A stretch of 19,921 nt of DNA from Planctomycetaceae bacterium UBA6172 (lineage in GTDB: Bacteria; Planctomycetota; Planctomycetia; Pirellulales; Pirellulaceae): the NCBI GenBank assembly GCA_002422955.1, contig DITY01000081.1:3192-23112 (forward strand). The letters run 5' to 3'. Below the pieces are notes generated by a model. That model saw only the letters and a list, made by a program, of their open reading frames with translations, was not told the origin of the DNA and made no database searches. This document shows positions 12,972-19,921 of the stretch, piece after piece (position 1 is the first letter of the stretch; each line of letters starts with the position of its first letter). A program made the position numbers and the translations under genes.

Positions 12972-15584
12972 ATGAAGATCAAAGGCGTGCGGATGTTTCG
13001 GCGAGTGCTTGGCGTGTTCTGGTTGTGCGCGGTCACCGCAGCCATTCCGGCCTCGGGCCAGTCCGATGTGGCGACCGGGTTGGATGTTTTCCCCAACTTG
13101 ACGTTTGGGGAATTAGGAAACCCGCCTGACGCCGAATCGAAGGAGCCCGCCAGTTTTTCCGCCGTTTACACCGCGGATAGCGATACCGGAGGGACGCTGA
13201 CGGTGACGGCGAAGCTCGGTTCCGCTTGGCATCTCTATTCGGTGACGCAAGCCGCGGGCGGGCCGACGCGAACGAAGATCGAGGTGACGGGTCCCGCTGG
13301 CGTCGAGCTGGCCGGCAAATTCACCCCCAGTTCGCCCCCCGAAGTCACCACCAGCGACGCCTGGCCAGGGCTCAAGGTCGAAGAACATTACGGCAAAATC
13401 TCCTGGCGGTCTCCGGTTCGCTGGCCAGCCGGCTTCAGCGGCGACATTGAACTGAGCGTCAACGCGCTGGCCTGCATGACAGACGGCTCCTGCGTGCCGC
13501 AAAACGCAAAGCTGACCGCCAAACGTTCCGCCGGAGCGGGCTCCGAGACGGTGGCGCAGGCCGCGCTCGCCGATCAGTCCGCGAAGCCGGCGACCAAGTT
13601 GTTGGAAGAGATCGACGCGGCCGAAGGGGAGATCGCCTTTCGTAACCCTCGATCGGTGGTCGAGTGGAGCGGTCGGATCCTGCCCGCGACGGCGAAACCG
13701 GGTAGCCGCGCGACGCTGCAGATTTCCGCCAAGCCGGACGAGACGTTCCACGTCTACGCCGCGGCGGTCGATGACACAGAGAGCCGCACCAATTTTGTGC
13801 TCACGGAAAAAGCGGGGTTGAAGCTCGGTATGCCCCAGCCGCCTTCCCCTCCGATCGTCAAGGAATTGTTGCCGGGCTTACCAGCGGTGCATTACCACGA
13901 GGGGTCGGTCACCTGGTCGATCCCGATCGAGATTCCTGCCGATGCCGAGCTGGGCAGCAAGATGATTCGCGGCCTGATCGCCTATCAGGCCTGTACCGAT
14001 ACCAGCTGTTTGCAGCCCAAGGCGATTCGCTTCACCGCCCGTCTCGACGTTGCGGCCGCGGCCGGTGACGCGGCGGTCGCGCAGGCCGTCCGTTTCGTCA
14101 CCGCGCCGCTTGGCGCGACCAAGGACGCGGCCGCGGAAACGAAGTGGGTCGACGAACTCGCCGCCGTGGCGGGGCCCGACGCTGGCGGCGCGGGAGCGCT
14201 TGGCCAGGGGGCCGGTGCGGCTGCTGAAACGTCCGTAAGGTCAGCGAACGCTGCTGGCGTTCCGCTGTCGTTGGCGTTGATCCTGCTGATGGCCGTCGGT
14301 GGTGGTCTGATTCTGAACCTGATGCCCTGCGTGCTGCCGGTCGTCGGTCTCAAGATCATGTCCTTCGCCTCGCAGGCTGGCCAGGACCGCCGCAAGGTTT
14401 TGGCGCTCAACCTCGCTTACACGCTCGGAATTTTGTTCGTGTTTTGGGCCTTGGCCGCGCTCGCGATCCTGTCCACCTACTCCTGGGGTCAACAGTGGCT
14501 GGGGGTTGAAGGCCAAGTTTCCTGGGGCCAACAATTTCAGTTCTTCGGCTTTCGCTTCCCCGTGACGCTGTTCGTCTTCGCGTTAGCGCTCAGCTTTCTC
14601 GGCGTCTGGGAAATTCCGCTGCCCGGTTTTGTCGGCGGCAAGTCGACTCAGGGCCTGCAAAAGAAGGAAGGTTTTGCCGGGGCATTTTTCAAAGGTATCT
14701 TCACCACGGTCTTGGCGACCCCTTGCAGCGGCCCATTGCTCGGAGCGGTCTTCGCCTACACCCTCGGCAAATCGGCGCTGGTGATCATCGCGATCTTCTC
14801 CGCCATCGGCTTCGGGATGGCACTCCCCTACCTGCTGATCGCGATCTTCCCGCGGCTGATCGCGTTCCTGCCCAAGCCGGGCGACTGGATGGATATCCTC
14901 AAGCAACTGCTCGGTTTCTTGTTGTTGGCAACGGTCGTGTTTCTGTTTTCGTTCTTCCCCGATGAAGAACGCGTCCCGGTCTTCATGTCGCTGATCGGCG
15001 TTTGGTTCGGCTGCTGGCTGATCGGCTTGGTACCGAATTGGCAGGAGTTTTCGAAGCGGCTGATGGCTTGGGGTTCGGGGCTTACGGCCGCCGCGGCGAT
15101 CTGCTATCTCGCCTTTTCGCTCGGTTCATCCGCTAAACCGGGGAGCGAAGTCGTGAGCTGGGAACCTTACAACGAAGCGCGGTTGAGGGAACTCCGCGAC
15201 GAGGGCCGCACGGTCCTGATCGACTTCACCGCCAAGTGGTGTCTTACCTGTCAGGTCAACTATAAGGTCGCGCTCAACACCCAGCCGACCGGTGAATTGG
15301 TCGCGGAGTTGGGTGCCGTCGCGATGCTAGCGGACTGGACCAATCACAACGAGGAGATCCGCGCGAAGCTGCAGGAACTTGACAGCAACTCGATTCCGGT
15401 GCTGGCGATCTATCCTGGGAGCGACCCGGAAACGCCGATCGTGCTGCGGGACTTGGTCTCGCAGGGCGATGTGCTCGAGGCGCTGCGTCAAGCCGGCCCG
15501 AGCGTCTCGGCGAACACGGCGAAGAACGGATCGATCGGCGGTACGCAGTTGGTGGGACGAGCCGCCGAAACCGCCAACCGATGA
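12972..15584 (+). CDS. DsbD-like thiol:disulfide interchange protein with two N-terminal domains
   Basis: It passes electrons from cytoplasmic thioredoxin through the inner membrane to periplasmic thiols. The 870-residue protein is longer than E. coli DsbD (about 565). A signal peptide (residues 1-30, ending near AIPASGQ) is followed by two DsbD-alpha-like domains: ~60-185 with ACMTDGSCVP (Cys168, Cys174) and ~225-360 with ACTDTSCLQP (Cys341, Cys346). A Gly/Ala-rich linker leads to a transmembrane core (about 430-720) with NLMPCVLPVVGLK (Cys453) and LATPCSGPLLG (Cys585). A thioredoxin-like C-terminus (about 735-845) has FTAKWCLTC (Cys757, Cys760). All expected redox cysteines are present. ATG 12972 is chosen over ATG 12900 because GGAGAG sits 6 bases upstream and the signal peptide then starts normally. 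The stop overlaps mnmE in ATGA. Confidence 0.9.
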   Translation: MKIKGVRMFRRVLGVFWLCAVTAAIPASGQSDVATGLDVFPNLTFGELGNPPDAESKEPASFSAVYTADSDTGGTLTVTAKLGSAWHLYSVTQAAGGPTRTKIEVTGPAGVELAGKFTPSSPPEVTTSDAWPGLKVEEHYGKISWRSPVRWPAGFSGDIELSVNALACMTDGSCVPQNAKLTAKRSAGAGSETVAQAALADQSAKPATKLLEEIDAAEGEIAFRNPRSVVEWSGRILPATAKPGSRATLQISAKPDETFHVYAAAVDDTESRTNFVLTEKAGLKLGMPQPPSPPIVKELLPGLPAVHYHEGSVTWSIPIEIPADAELGSKMIRGLIAYQACTDTSCLQPKAIRFTARLDVAAAAGDAAVAQAVRFVTAPLGATKDAAAETKWVDELAAVAGPDAGGAGALGQGAGAAAETSVRSANAAGVPLSLALILLMAVGGGLILNLMPCVLPVVGLKIMSFASQAGQDRRKVLALNLAYTLGILFVFWALAALAILSTYSWGQQWLGVEGQVSWGQQFQFFGFRFPVTLFVFALALSFLGVWEIPLPGFVGGKSTQGLQKKEGFAGAFFKGIFTTVLATPCSGPLLGAVFAYTLGKSALVIIAIFSAIGFGMALPYLLIAIFPRLIAFLPKPGDWMDILKQLLGFLLLATVVFLFSFFPDEERVPVFMSLIGVWFGCWLIGLVPNWQEFSKRLMAWGSGLTAAAAICYLAFSLGSSAKPGSEVVSWEPYNEARLRELRDEGRTVLIDFTAKWCLTCQVNYKVALNTQPTGELVAELGAVAMLADWTNHNEEIRAKLQELDSNSIPVLAIYPGSDPETPIVLRDLVSQGDVLEALRQAGPSVSANTAKNGSIGGTQLVGRAAETANR

Positions 15585-16972
15585 TCGCGGCCGCGGACAG
15601 TCGAGCAACGATCGTCGCCATCGCTTCCTCGTCGGCACCGGCGATCCGAGGCATTGTGCGGATCGCGGGGGAGCAGGCCTTGGAGGTGCTCGCCGGCATG
15701 GCGATCGACTTCGATGCTCCCTCGGAGCGTCGGCCCAGCCAGGTTTCGGTCCGGTTCGATCTCGGTTCGCCGATCGGACTACTCGATGCCCAGGCATTGG
15801 TCTGGCCGACCAGTCGCAGCTATACCGGTTTACCGAGCGTCGAGATTCAGACGTACGGCGCGCTGCCGATCTTGGAAGCGATTGTCGAATCCGCGGTTCG
15901 CGCGGGGGCCCGCCCCGCGGCGCCCGGCGAGTTCACGATGCGGGCTTTTCTGGCGGGACGGCTCGATTTGACCCAAGCCGAAGCGGTGCTCGGGGTCATC
16001 GATGCGACCGATCGCGACCAATTGGATGCGGCCCTGGATCAATTGGCGGGCAACGTCTCCCAGCCGCTGCATCAGGTTCGGACGCGACTCCTCGACCTGT
16101 TGGCGGACATCGAAGCGGGGCTCGATTTCGTCGACGAAGATATCGAGTTCATCGAAGACCAGGCGATCACGGCGGAGCTGAAAGCCGCTGCCGGGGTGAT
16201 CGCGGGGACCGCCCAGCAATTGGTCGGGCGTCATCGTGCGGTGGCTGCCGCGGATGTGGTCCTGCGAGGCCTGCCCAATGTCGGCAAGAGCAGTCTGCTC
16301 AATGCCCTGGCAGGACGGGCGGTGGCGATCGTCAGCGACGAGGCCGGGACGACCCGCGACGTCGTCTGGCAGGAATTGAAAATCGGGGGGCGTCCCGTCC
16401 GCATTTTGGACACCGCCGGTCTGGATCGAGCGAGTGACGAGATGGCCCGGCAAAGTCGGGCAGCCGCCGAGCGCAGCCAGCGGACCGCCGCGGTGACGCT
16501 GGTCTGCGTCGACTGCGAGGATGCGGCTGAGTTTGACGCGGACGACGCGGCGATGCTCGAACTCCATGAGCAGCAGTGCTGGCTCAAGGTCGCCACCCGC
16601 TGCGACCGGTTGTCTGCGGAAACGGCCCCCGCCGTGATCGCCAGGTTGCGACACGAGGGCTGGATCGTGACCAGCGTCGCTGCCGAGCTCGGTTTGGAAA
16701 GCCTGCGGCAGCGGATTGGCCAGGAACTGGACCAACAAGTCCGCTCCGGCGAGCTCGGGGTGGCGGCGACGGCCGCCCGCTGCGGCGATTCGATCCGCCG
16801 AGCGGCTGAATCTCTGGCCAACGCGACCGACCTGGTGCGACAGGCGGCCGGACACGAATGGGTAGCCGGCGAGATCCGGGTCGCGTTGGCTGCGATCGGC
16901 GAAGTCACGGGCGAGATCTATACCGACGATATTCTCGACCGCGTTTTCTCGCGATTTTGCATCGGCAAGTAG
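15581..16972 (+). CDS. mnmE: MnmE/TrmE tRNA modification GTPase, divergent
   Basis: MnmE with MnmG installs the 5-(carboxymethyl)aminomethyl group on wobble U34 of tRNAs. The 463-residue protein keeps the family layout: a formyl-THF binding N-domain with APGEFTMRAFLAGRLDLTQAEAV (114-136), a helical domain, an inserted G domain with GLPNVGKS (230-237), DEAGTTRD (253-260) and DTAG (277-280), and the C-terminal FCIGK. Departures: the N-domain block usually written YTGEDxxExxxHGG reads YTGLPSVEIQTYGA (81-94). The residue aligned to E. coli catalytic Glu282 is Ala289. The G4 NKxD position reads TRCD (339-342). The K-loop Asn (Asn233) is kept. The start ATGA overlaps the dsbD-like stop, implying coupling. 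It is an MnmE by descent, but GTP hydrolysis and guanine specificity are uncertain. Confidence 0.9.
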   Translation: MIAAADSRATIVAIASSSAPAIRGIVRIAGEQALEVLAGMAIDFDAPSERRPSQVSVRFDLGSPIGLLDAQALVWPTSRSYTGLPSVEIQTYGALPILEAIVESAVRAGARPAAPGEFTMRAFLAGRLDLTQAEAVLGVIDATDRDQLDAALDQLAGNVSQPLHQVRTRLLDLLADIEAGLDFVDEDIEFIEDQAITAELKAAAGVIAGTAQQLVGRHRAVAAADVVLRGLPNVGKSSLLNALAGRAVAIVSDEAGTTRDVVWQELKIGGRPVRILDTAGLDRASDEMARQSRAAAERSQRTAAVTLVCVDCEDAAEFDADDAAMLELHEQQCWLKVATRCDRLSAETAPAVIARLRHEGWIVTSVAAELGLESLRQRIGQELDQQVRSGELGVAATAARCGDSIRRAAESLANATDLVRQAAGHEWVAGEIRVALAAIGEVTGEIYTDDILDRVFSRFCIGK

Positions 16973-17045
16973 GGAACGTCCTTGGCGGGAAGCGGTTCCG
17001 CGGTTTAGCCCCGAAACCCCATCACGTCTGGCGGGTTCACTGACG

Positions 17046-17051
17046 TAGAAT
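17046..17051 (+). promoter_or_regulatory. Possible -10 element (TAGAAT) upstream of the ECF sigma gene
   Basis: TAGAAT lies directly before an ATG at 17052 and 39 bases before the TTG at 17091. If it is a -10 box, transcription would begin after 17052, favouring TTG 17091 as the start. No clear -35 box is seen, and an ECF-type autoregulatory promoter could look different. Confidence 0.25.
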
Positions 17052-17090
17052 ATGGGGCCTCTCTGTTCCCAGCCGCTCCTCGGAGTCGTC

Positions 17091-17750
17091 TTGACCGTCA
17101 GCCCGTCCACCGCCCTGCGTTACGAGCAATCGGACCCCGATGTCCGGCTGATGCTACGGGTCCGTGACGACGACGCGGGGGCCTTTGAAGAGTTGGTTCG
17201 GCGATATCAGGCCCGGTTGGTGCGGCTGTTTCACCATATCGGACCGAGCCCCGAGTTGGCCGAGGACCTCACGCAGGACGTGTTCCTGCGGGTTTACCGT
17301 TCGCGCGGCAATTATGAGCCGGGGGCCAAGTTCGCAACTTGGCTGTTCACGATCGCCGGCAATGTCGCCCGCAACGCGGCGCGGACCCGCGGGCGGCGAA
17401 GGGAGATTTCGGAGGTCGACACGAAGGGGAGCGGAGACGATTCGCAAGCGAACGTGTTGACCCAACTCGCGCTGGACGCCAGCTCGTTGATGCCGGCCCG
17501 CGTCGTGGAAGGGGAAGAACGGGCGGCGATGGTCCGGAAGGCGGTCGAGTCGCTGGGGGAACGCCAGCGGATGGCCCTGATGCTGTCGCGGTTCGAAAAT
17601 CTCAGTTATGTCGAGATCGCTCAGGCCATGGGGTTGACCAGCAAGGCGGTGAAATCGTTGCTCAGTCGCGCCCGTGTGAACTTGAAAGAGGCGCTCGCCG
17701 ACTACATCGAAACGAACGGGGAGCAGGAAGATGAAGATCAAGCGGAATGA
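17091..17750 (+). CDS. ECF-subfamily RNA polymerase sigma factor
   Basis: This 219-residue sigma-70 relative has region 2 (about 30-100: AFEELVRRYQARLVRLFHHI, AEDLTQDVFLRVYRSRGNYE, FATWLFTIAGNVARNAAR) and region 4 (about 150-205: AVESLGERQRMALMLSRFE, LSYVEIAQAMGLTSKAVKSLLSRARVNLKEAL). Regions 1.2 and 3 are absent, as in ECF factors. The region 2-4 linker is long and acidic/polar. TTG 17091 is preferred because GGAG at 17082-17085 stands 5 bases upstream and the preceding peptide (MGPLCSQPLLGVV from ATG 17052) looks unrelated; ATG 17052 remains possible. The last 20 bases overlap the next gene, a predicted membrane anti-sigma factor, a normal cognate pairing. A direct target promoter cannot be read here. 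Confidence 0.9.
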   Translation: MTVSPSTALRYEQSDPDVRLMLRVRDDDAGAFEELVRRYQARLVRLFHHIGPSPELAEDLTQDVFLRVYRSRGNYEPGAKFATWLFTIAGNVARNAARTRGRRREISEVDTKGSGDDSQANVLTQLALDASSLMPARVVEGEERAAMVRKAVESLGERQRMALMLSRFENLSYVEIAQAMGLTSKAVKSLLSRARVNLKEALADYIETNGEQEDEDQAE

Positions 17751-19410
17751 AGCCTGGCCCAGCGCCGAAGATTTGAGCGACGAGCTCCCCATCGACCCGA
17801 TCGACGAGCAATTGGTCGCCTATCTGGATGGCGAACTGGAATCGCAGGAACGTGACGAGTTGGAAAAACGGCTCGGCCGCGATAGCCAGCTTCGCGTTCG
17901 TCTGCGGACGCTCCAGCGGGGCTGGGAAATGTTGGAGAACCTGCCGTTGGTGGCTCCTAGTCCGAACCTGCTGGAAACGACGATTCGGATGGCGGCCACG
18001 GAAGCGACCGGGCCGACCGCGGACGCCAACGCATCGTCCCGTTCGCGGTTGCTCAAATCCCGCGTCTTCATCGTGACCGCCGTGTCGGCCGTGGCGCTGC
18101 TGATCGGCGTTCTGGGCGCCAAGATGTGGGAGCAGATCCGGTTCCGCAGACAATTGCAACAGTTGCCGATCGCGATGCGGGTTGAAGGCTATCTGCTCGG
18201 CGGCGACCTCGTCTGGATGCGTGAGTTGGCCAAGTTGCCACAGTGGCAGGAGGCCACCGAGATCGCCCAGCGGCTCGGCGAATGGGATTTTCGCCTGCCC
18301 CAGCGGATCGAAAACAGTCAGCTGTCGGAGCGCAAGCCGTTGTTGCAACAGCTGACGATCGAGGATCAGCAGGTCGTGATGGAAGCCTGGCAGCGGTTCG
18401 AACAATTGGATTTGCCGAAGCTCGCCGCCGTGCTGGAGGTTGCTACCCGCGTCGATGGCGAACCGGACAAGGCGGAGTTGCGAGCGACGATGGAACGCTA
18501 TGCCCGCTGGCGTGAATCGCTCCCCCCGGATGTCCGCGACCAAATCACCAAGGCAGCACTCCCGCAGCGTCTCGAACTGGTGGCCGAGGAACTCAAGAAA
18601 TCGGTCAGCCAGTGGACGCAGCAGAGTTCGCGATTGTTGACCGATCAGGACGTCGAGACGATCTATCAGGCGTTGCATGACATCGCCGATGCCCGCGTGC
18701 GGACCCTCGCCGACCAGGATTCGGAGGCGACCGAATCGGTGATCCGGATGTTTGATCGCATCGAGCCACGGACCGAGGCGTTTTTCTTGCGGCAATTGTT
18801 CCGCGCCGCCGAGTCGTCCTGGTCCTGGCCCCCAGGCCCACCCGGCACATCGGGACCCCTAGGCCCGCCTGGCACATCGGGACCCCCAGGCCAGCCGGGA
18901 GCTGTTGGCCCTTCCGGACCCGCTGCGCCGTCAGGTCCCCCGAGCCCGGCTGCCGCCGCTGACCCTGCTGGTGAAAGCACCAACGTCGGTGGCATCAATC
19001 CGGGTTCGCCCCTGCCTGGCGGCCCGCCACCTGGCAGTCCCCCTCCCGGCGGCGGGATGCCGAGATTCGACTTCATCGCCCCCGCGTTTGGCCAGTTGCT
19101 GCCGCTGCTGAATCAGATTCGTGGCCCGCTCTCCGACGAGGAATTGTGGTTCATCGAATCGGTGTTGGGCGATCCCGTTACTGATACTTTGGAGGCGGTC
19201 GCTGGAATTGGTACACTCCGCGAAGACCTGCTCCGAAGTTGGGCTGAGGAATCGATGCGGCGAATGACTTGGAACCGCAGCGGCACGACGCTGAGCGAGC
19301 GTTATCAGTTGCTCGATCCGGCGCGGCGCGACCAGTTGGACCTGCTTCCGCCAGATCAAATTTTGTTGTGGTTGCGGATGGAAGACGGCAGACGCCGGCC
19401 CATTCCGTAG
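17731..19410 (+). CDS. Putative transmembrane anti-sigma factor with collagen-like segment
   Basis: The protein is 559 residues. The cytosolic N-part (1-108) contains DEQLVAYLDGELESQERDELEKRL (25-48), the helix pattern of anti-sigma domains, but no His or Cys, so it is not a zinc-binding ZAS domain. One transmembrane helix lies at about 111-131. The outer part has helical, Gln/Arg/Leu-rich segments (140-360), including RESLPPDVRDQI. A collagen-like run of ten uninterrupted Gly-X-Y triplets follows (369-398), then a second Pro/Gly-rich piece (425-443), and a final helical domain (447-559). ATG 17731 has GGAG 7 bases upstream and overlaps the sigma gene by 20 bases. Assignment rests on position, topology and the N-terminal helix pattern; sigma binding is inferred. 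It could instead be a structural envelope protein. Confidence 0.75.
   Translation: MKIKRNEAWPSAEDLSDELPIDPIDEQLVAYLDGELESQERDELEKRLGRDSQLRVRLRTLQRGWEMLENLPLVAPSPNLLETTIRMAATEATGPTADANASSRSRLLKSRVFIVTAVSAVALLIGVLGAKMWEQIRFRRQLQQLPIAMRVEGYLLGGDLVWMRELAKLPQWQEATEIAQRLGEWDFRLPQRIENSQLSERKPLLQQLTIEDQQVVMEAWQRFEQLDLPKLAAVLEVATRVDGEPDKAELRATMERYARWRESLPPDVRDQITKAALPQRLELVAEELKKSVSQWTQQSSRLLTDQDVETIYQALHDIADARVRTLADQDSEATESVIRMFDRIEPRTEAFFLRQLFRAAESSWSWPPGPPGTSGPLGPPGTSGPPGQPGAVGPSGPAAPSGPPSPAAAADPAGESTNVGGINPGSPLPGGPPPGSPPPGGGMPRFDFIAPAFGQLLPLLNQIRGPLSDEELWFIESVLGDPVTDTLEAVAGIGTLREDLLRSWAEESMRRMTWNRSGTTLSERYQLLDPARRDQLDLLPPDQILLWLRMEDGRRRPIP
18835..18888 (+). repeat. Two 27-bp tandem repeats encoding collagen-like GPPGTSGPx
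   Basis: Copies at 18835-18861 and 18862-18888 differ at only three positions, all at third or middle codon bases. They encode GPPGTSGPL and GPPGTSGPP. A third unit (18889-18915, GQPGAVGPS) keeps the Gly spacing but not the DNA sequence. This suggests recent duplication within the collagen-like stretch. Confidence 0.8.
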
Positions 19411-19424
19411 TCTGATCTTACCTT

Positions 19425-19436
19425 CCGCCTAGGCGG
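19425..19436. other. Palindrome CCGCCTAGGCGG between the anti-sigma and oxidoreductase genes
   Basis: A perfect 12-bp palindrome lies 15 bases after the stop at 19410, followed by a second short one, CTCCGGAG (19442-19449). They fill the 50-base gap before the next ATG. They could be a weak terminator or an operator; nothing in the sequence decides this. Confidence 0.3.
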
Positions 19437-19460
19437 TCTCCCTCCGGAGCCTCTCGACCC

Positions 19461-19921
19461 ATGAAAGCCGCCTACATCCTCGAAACCGGTTCTCCCGACG
19501 TGATCCGTTGGGGCGAAGTCGCTTGCCCGGAACCTGCCGAGGGGCAGGTGCTGGTGCGGGTCGAAGCGGTCGCGGTCAATCCGATCGACACCTACATCCG
19601 CGGCGGCGCGGTAGCGATGGACCTACCGCAGCCGTTCATCATCGGCTGTGACCTGGCGGGCGTGGTCGAACGGGTTTGTCCCGGCGTCAGCGGTTTCGAG
19701 CCGGGGACCCGCGTGTGGTGTTCGAACCAGGGTTTGCTCGGGCGGCAGGGGACCTTCGCGGAATTCGCGGCGATCGATGCCGTTTGGCTCCACCGCCTGC
19801 CCGACCAGGTTGCGGCGACGGATGCGGCGGCCGTCGCCCTGGTCGCGCTCACGGCGCACCTCGGCTTGTTTCGCGACGCCAAGTTGAACTCGGGCGAAAC
19901 GATCCTGGTGATCGGCGGGAC
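19461..19921 (+). CDS. MDR-family NADPH:quinone oxidoreductase-like protein, N-terminal part (runs off right edge)
   Basis: The frame is open from ATG 19461 (MKAAYILETGSPDVIRWGEV) to the window edge, 153 residues. It matches the quinone reductase / zinc-independent branch of medium-chain dehydrogenases: VLVRVEAVAVNPIDTYIRGG (31-50), FIIGCDLAGVVERV near 58-71, and GTRVW, GTFAEFAAI and AAAVALVALTAH further on. The start of the Rossmann nucleotide site (ILVIGG) is just reached at the edge. The catalytic zinc-ligand pattern of alcohol dehydrogenases (Cys-His near position 40) is replaced by NPID, typical of QorA-type enzymes that reduce quinones or enones with NADPH. The GGAG at 19445-19448 is 12 bases away and probably not a strong ribosome site. 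Substrate unknown. Confidence 0.88.
   Translation, partial: MKAAYILETGSPDVIRWGEVACPEPAEGQVLVRVEAVAVNPIDTYIRGGAVAMDLPQPFIIGCDLAGVVERVCPGVSGFEPGTRVWCSNQGLLGRQGTFAEFAAIDAVWLHRLPDQVAATDAAAVALVALTAHLGLFRDAKLNSGETILVIGG

Noticed and set aside
15379..16437. A 352-codon plus-strand frame across the dsbD/mnmE junction
   Set aside because: It is Arg/Gly-rich, in a different frame from two well-supported genes, and shows no family motif.
16973..17045. Terminator after mnmE (GCGG-TT-CCGC near 16993)
   Set aside because: A 4-bp stem with a 2-base loop cannot form stably, and no T-tract follows.
15830..17110. A 426-codon minus-strand frame across mnmE
   Set aside because: It is antisense to a gene with clear MnmE motifs and has no recognisable motif or start context of its own.
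17662..18795. A 377-codon minus-strand frame opposite the anti-sigma gene
   Set aside because: It is a compositional shadow; the plus-strand gene has a ribosome site, a membrane helix and overlap with the sigma gene.
18835..18888. Short tandem repeats as a CRISPR array or phage attachment site
   Set aside because: The repeats are contiguous without spacers, in frame, and encode Gly-X-Y triplets.

Overview
The window is GC-rich, almost fully coding, and most like a member of the Planctomycetota (Pirellulales/Rhodopirellula-type). That is an inference from gene content: KDO/LPS genes next to a giant OstA-like protein, an ECF sigma factor followed by a very large single-pass regulator, a DsbD with two N-terminal domains, a DUF2752 protein, frequent GTG/TTG starts and patchy Shine-Dalgarno sites. 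No rRNA, tRNA, IS element, phage gene or CRISPR array is visible. No stretch over 300 bases lacks a gene. GC-rich coding strands cast many long antisense shadow frames, which are not listed as genes.

Layout. Minus strand 1-2007: a seven-helix membrane protein cut by the left edge, preceded by an ExeA-type AAA protein whose nucleotide-binding motifs are degenerate. Plus strand 2164-3705: rsmE (16S rRNA m3U1498 methyltransferase) and an Icc-like metallophosphoesterase. Minus strand 9954-3714: a tight five-gene unit, kdsD/kpsF, kdsC, a 1083-residue LptC/LptA-like protein, a DUF2752 membrane protein and an exported protein. Plus strand 10120-12780: thiL, tsaE and an APH-like kinase. Plus strand 12972-16972: a DsbD-like reductase overlapping a divergent mnmE. 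Plus strand 17091-19410: an ECF sigma factor overlapping a membrane-anchored putative anti-sigma factor with a collagen-like stretch. Plus strand 19461-end: an MDR-family oxidoreductase cut by the right edge.

How the genes fit together. The first two genes of the minus-strand unit make KDO precursors (arabinose-5-P isomerase, KDO-8-P phosphatase). The third gene sits where proteobacteria carry lptC-lptA and looks like one long chain of beta-jellyroll segments behind one membrane anchor, so it may replace both proteins as a periplasmic LPS bridge. The thiL-tsaE-kinase and dsbD-mnmE units are housekeeping (thiamine diphosphate, t6A tRNA, periplasmic disulfide reduction, tRNA wobble uridine). 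They are translationally coupled (GTGA and ATGA overlaps). The sigma/anti-sigma pair is an envelope-signal module.

The items most worth a second look are the giant LptC/LptA-like protein, the MnmE that lacks the catalytic Glu and a normal G4 motif, the ExeA-like protein without the Walker lysine, the collagen-like anti-sigma factor, and kdsD and kdsC lying in one reading frame separated by a single stop codon.
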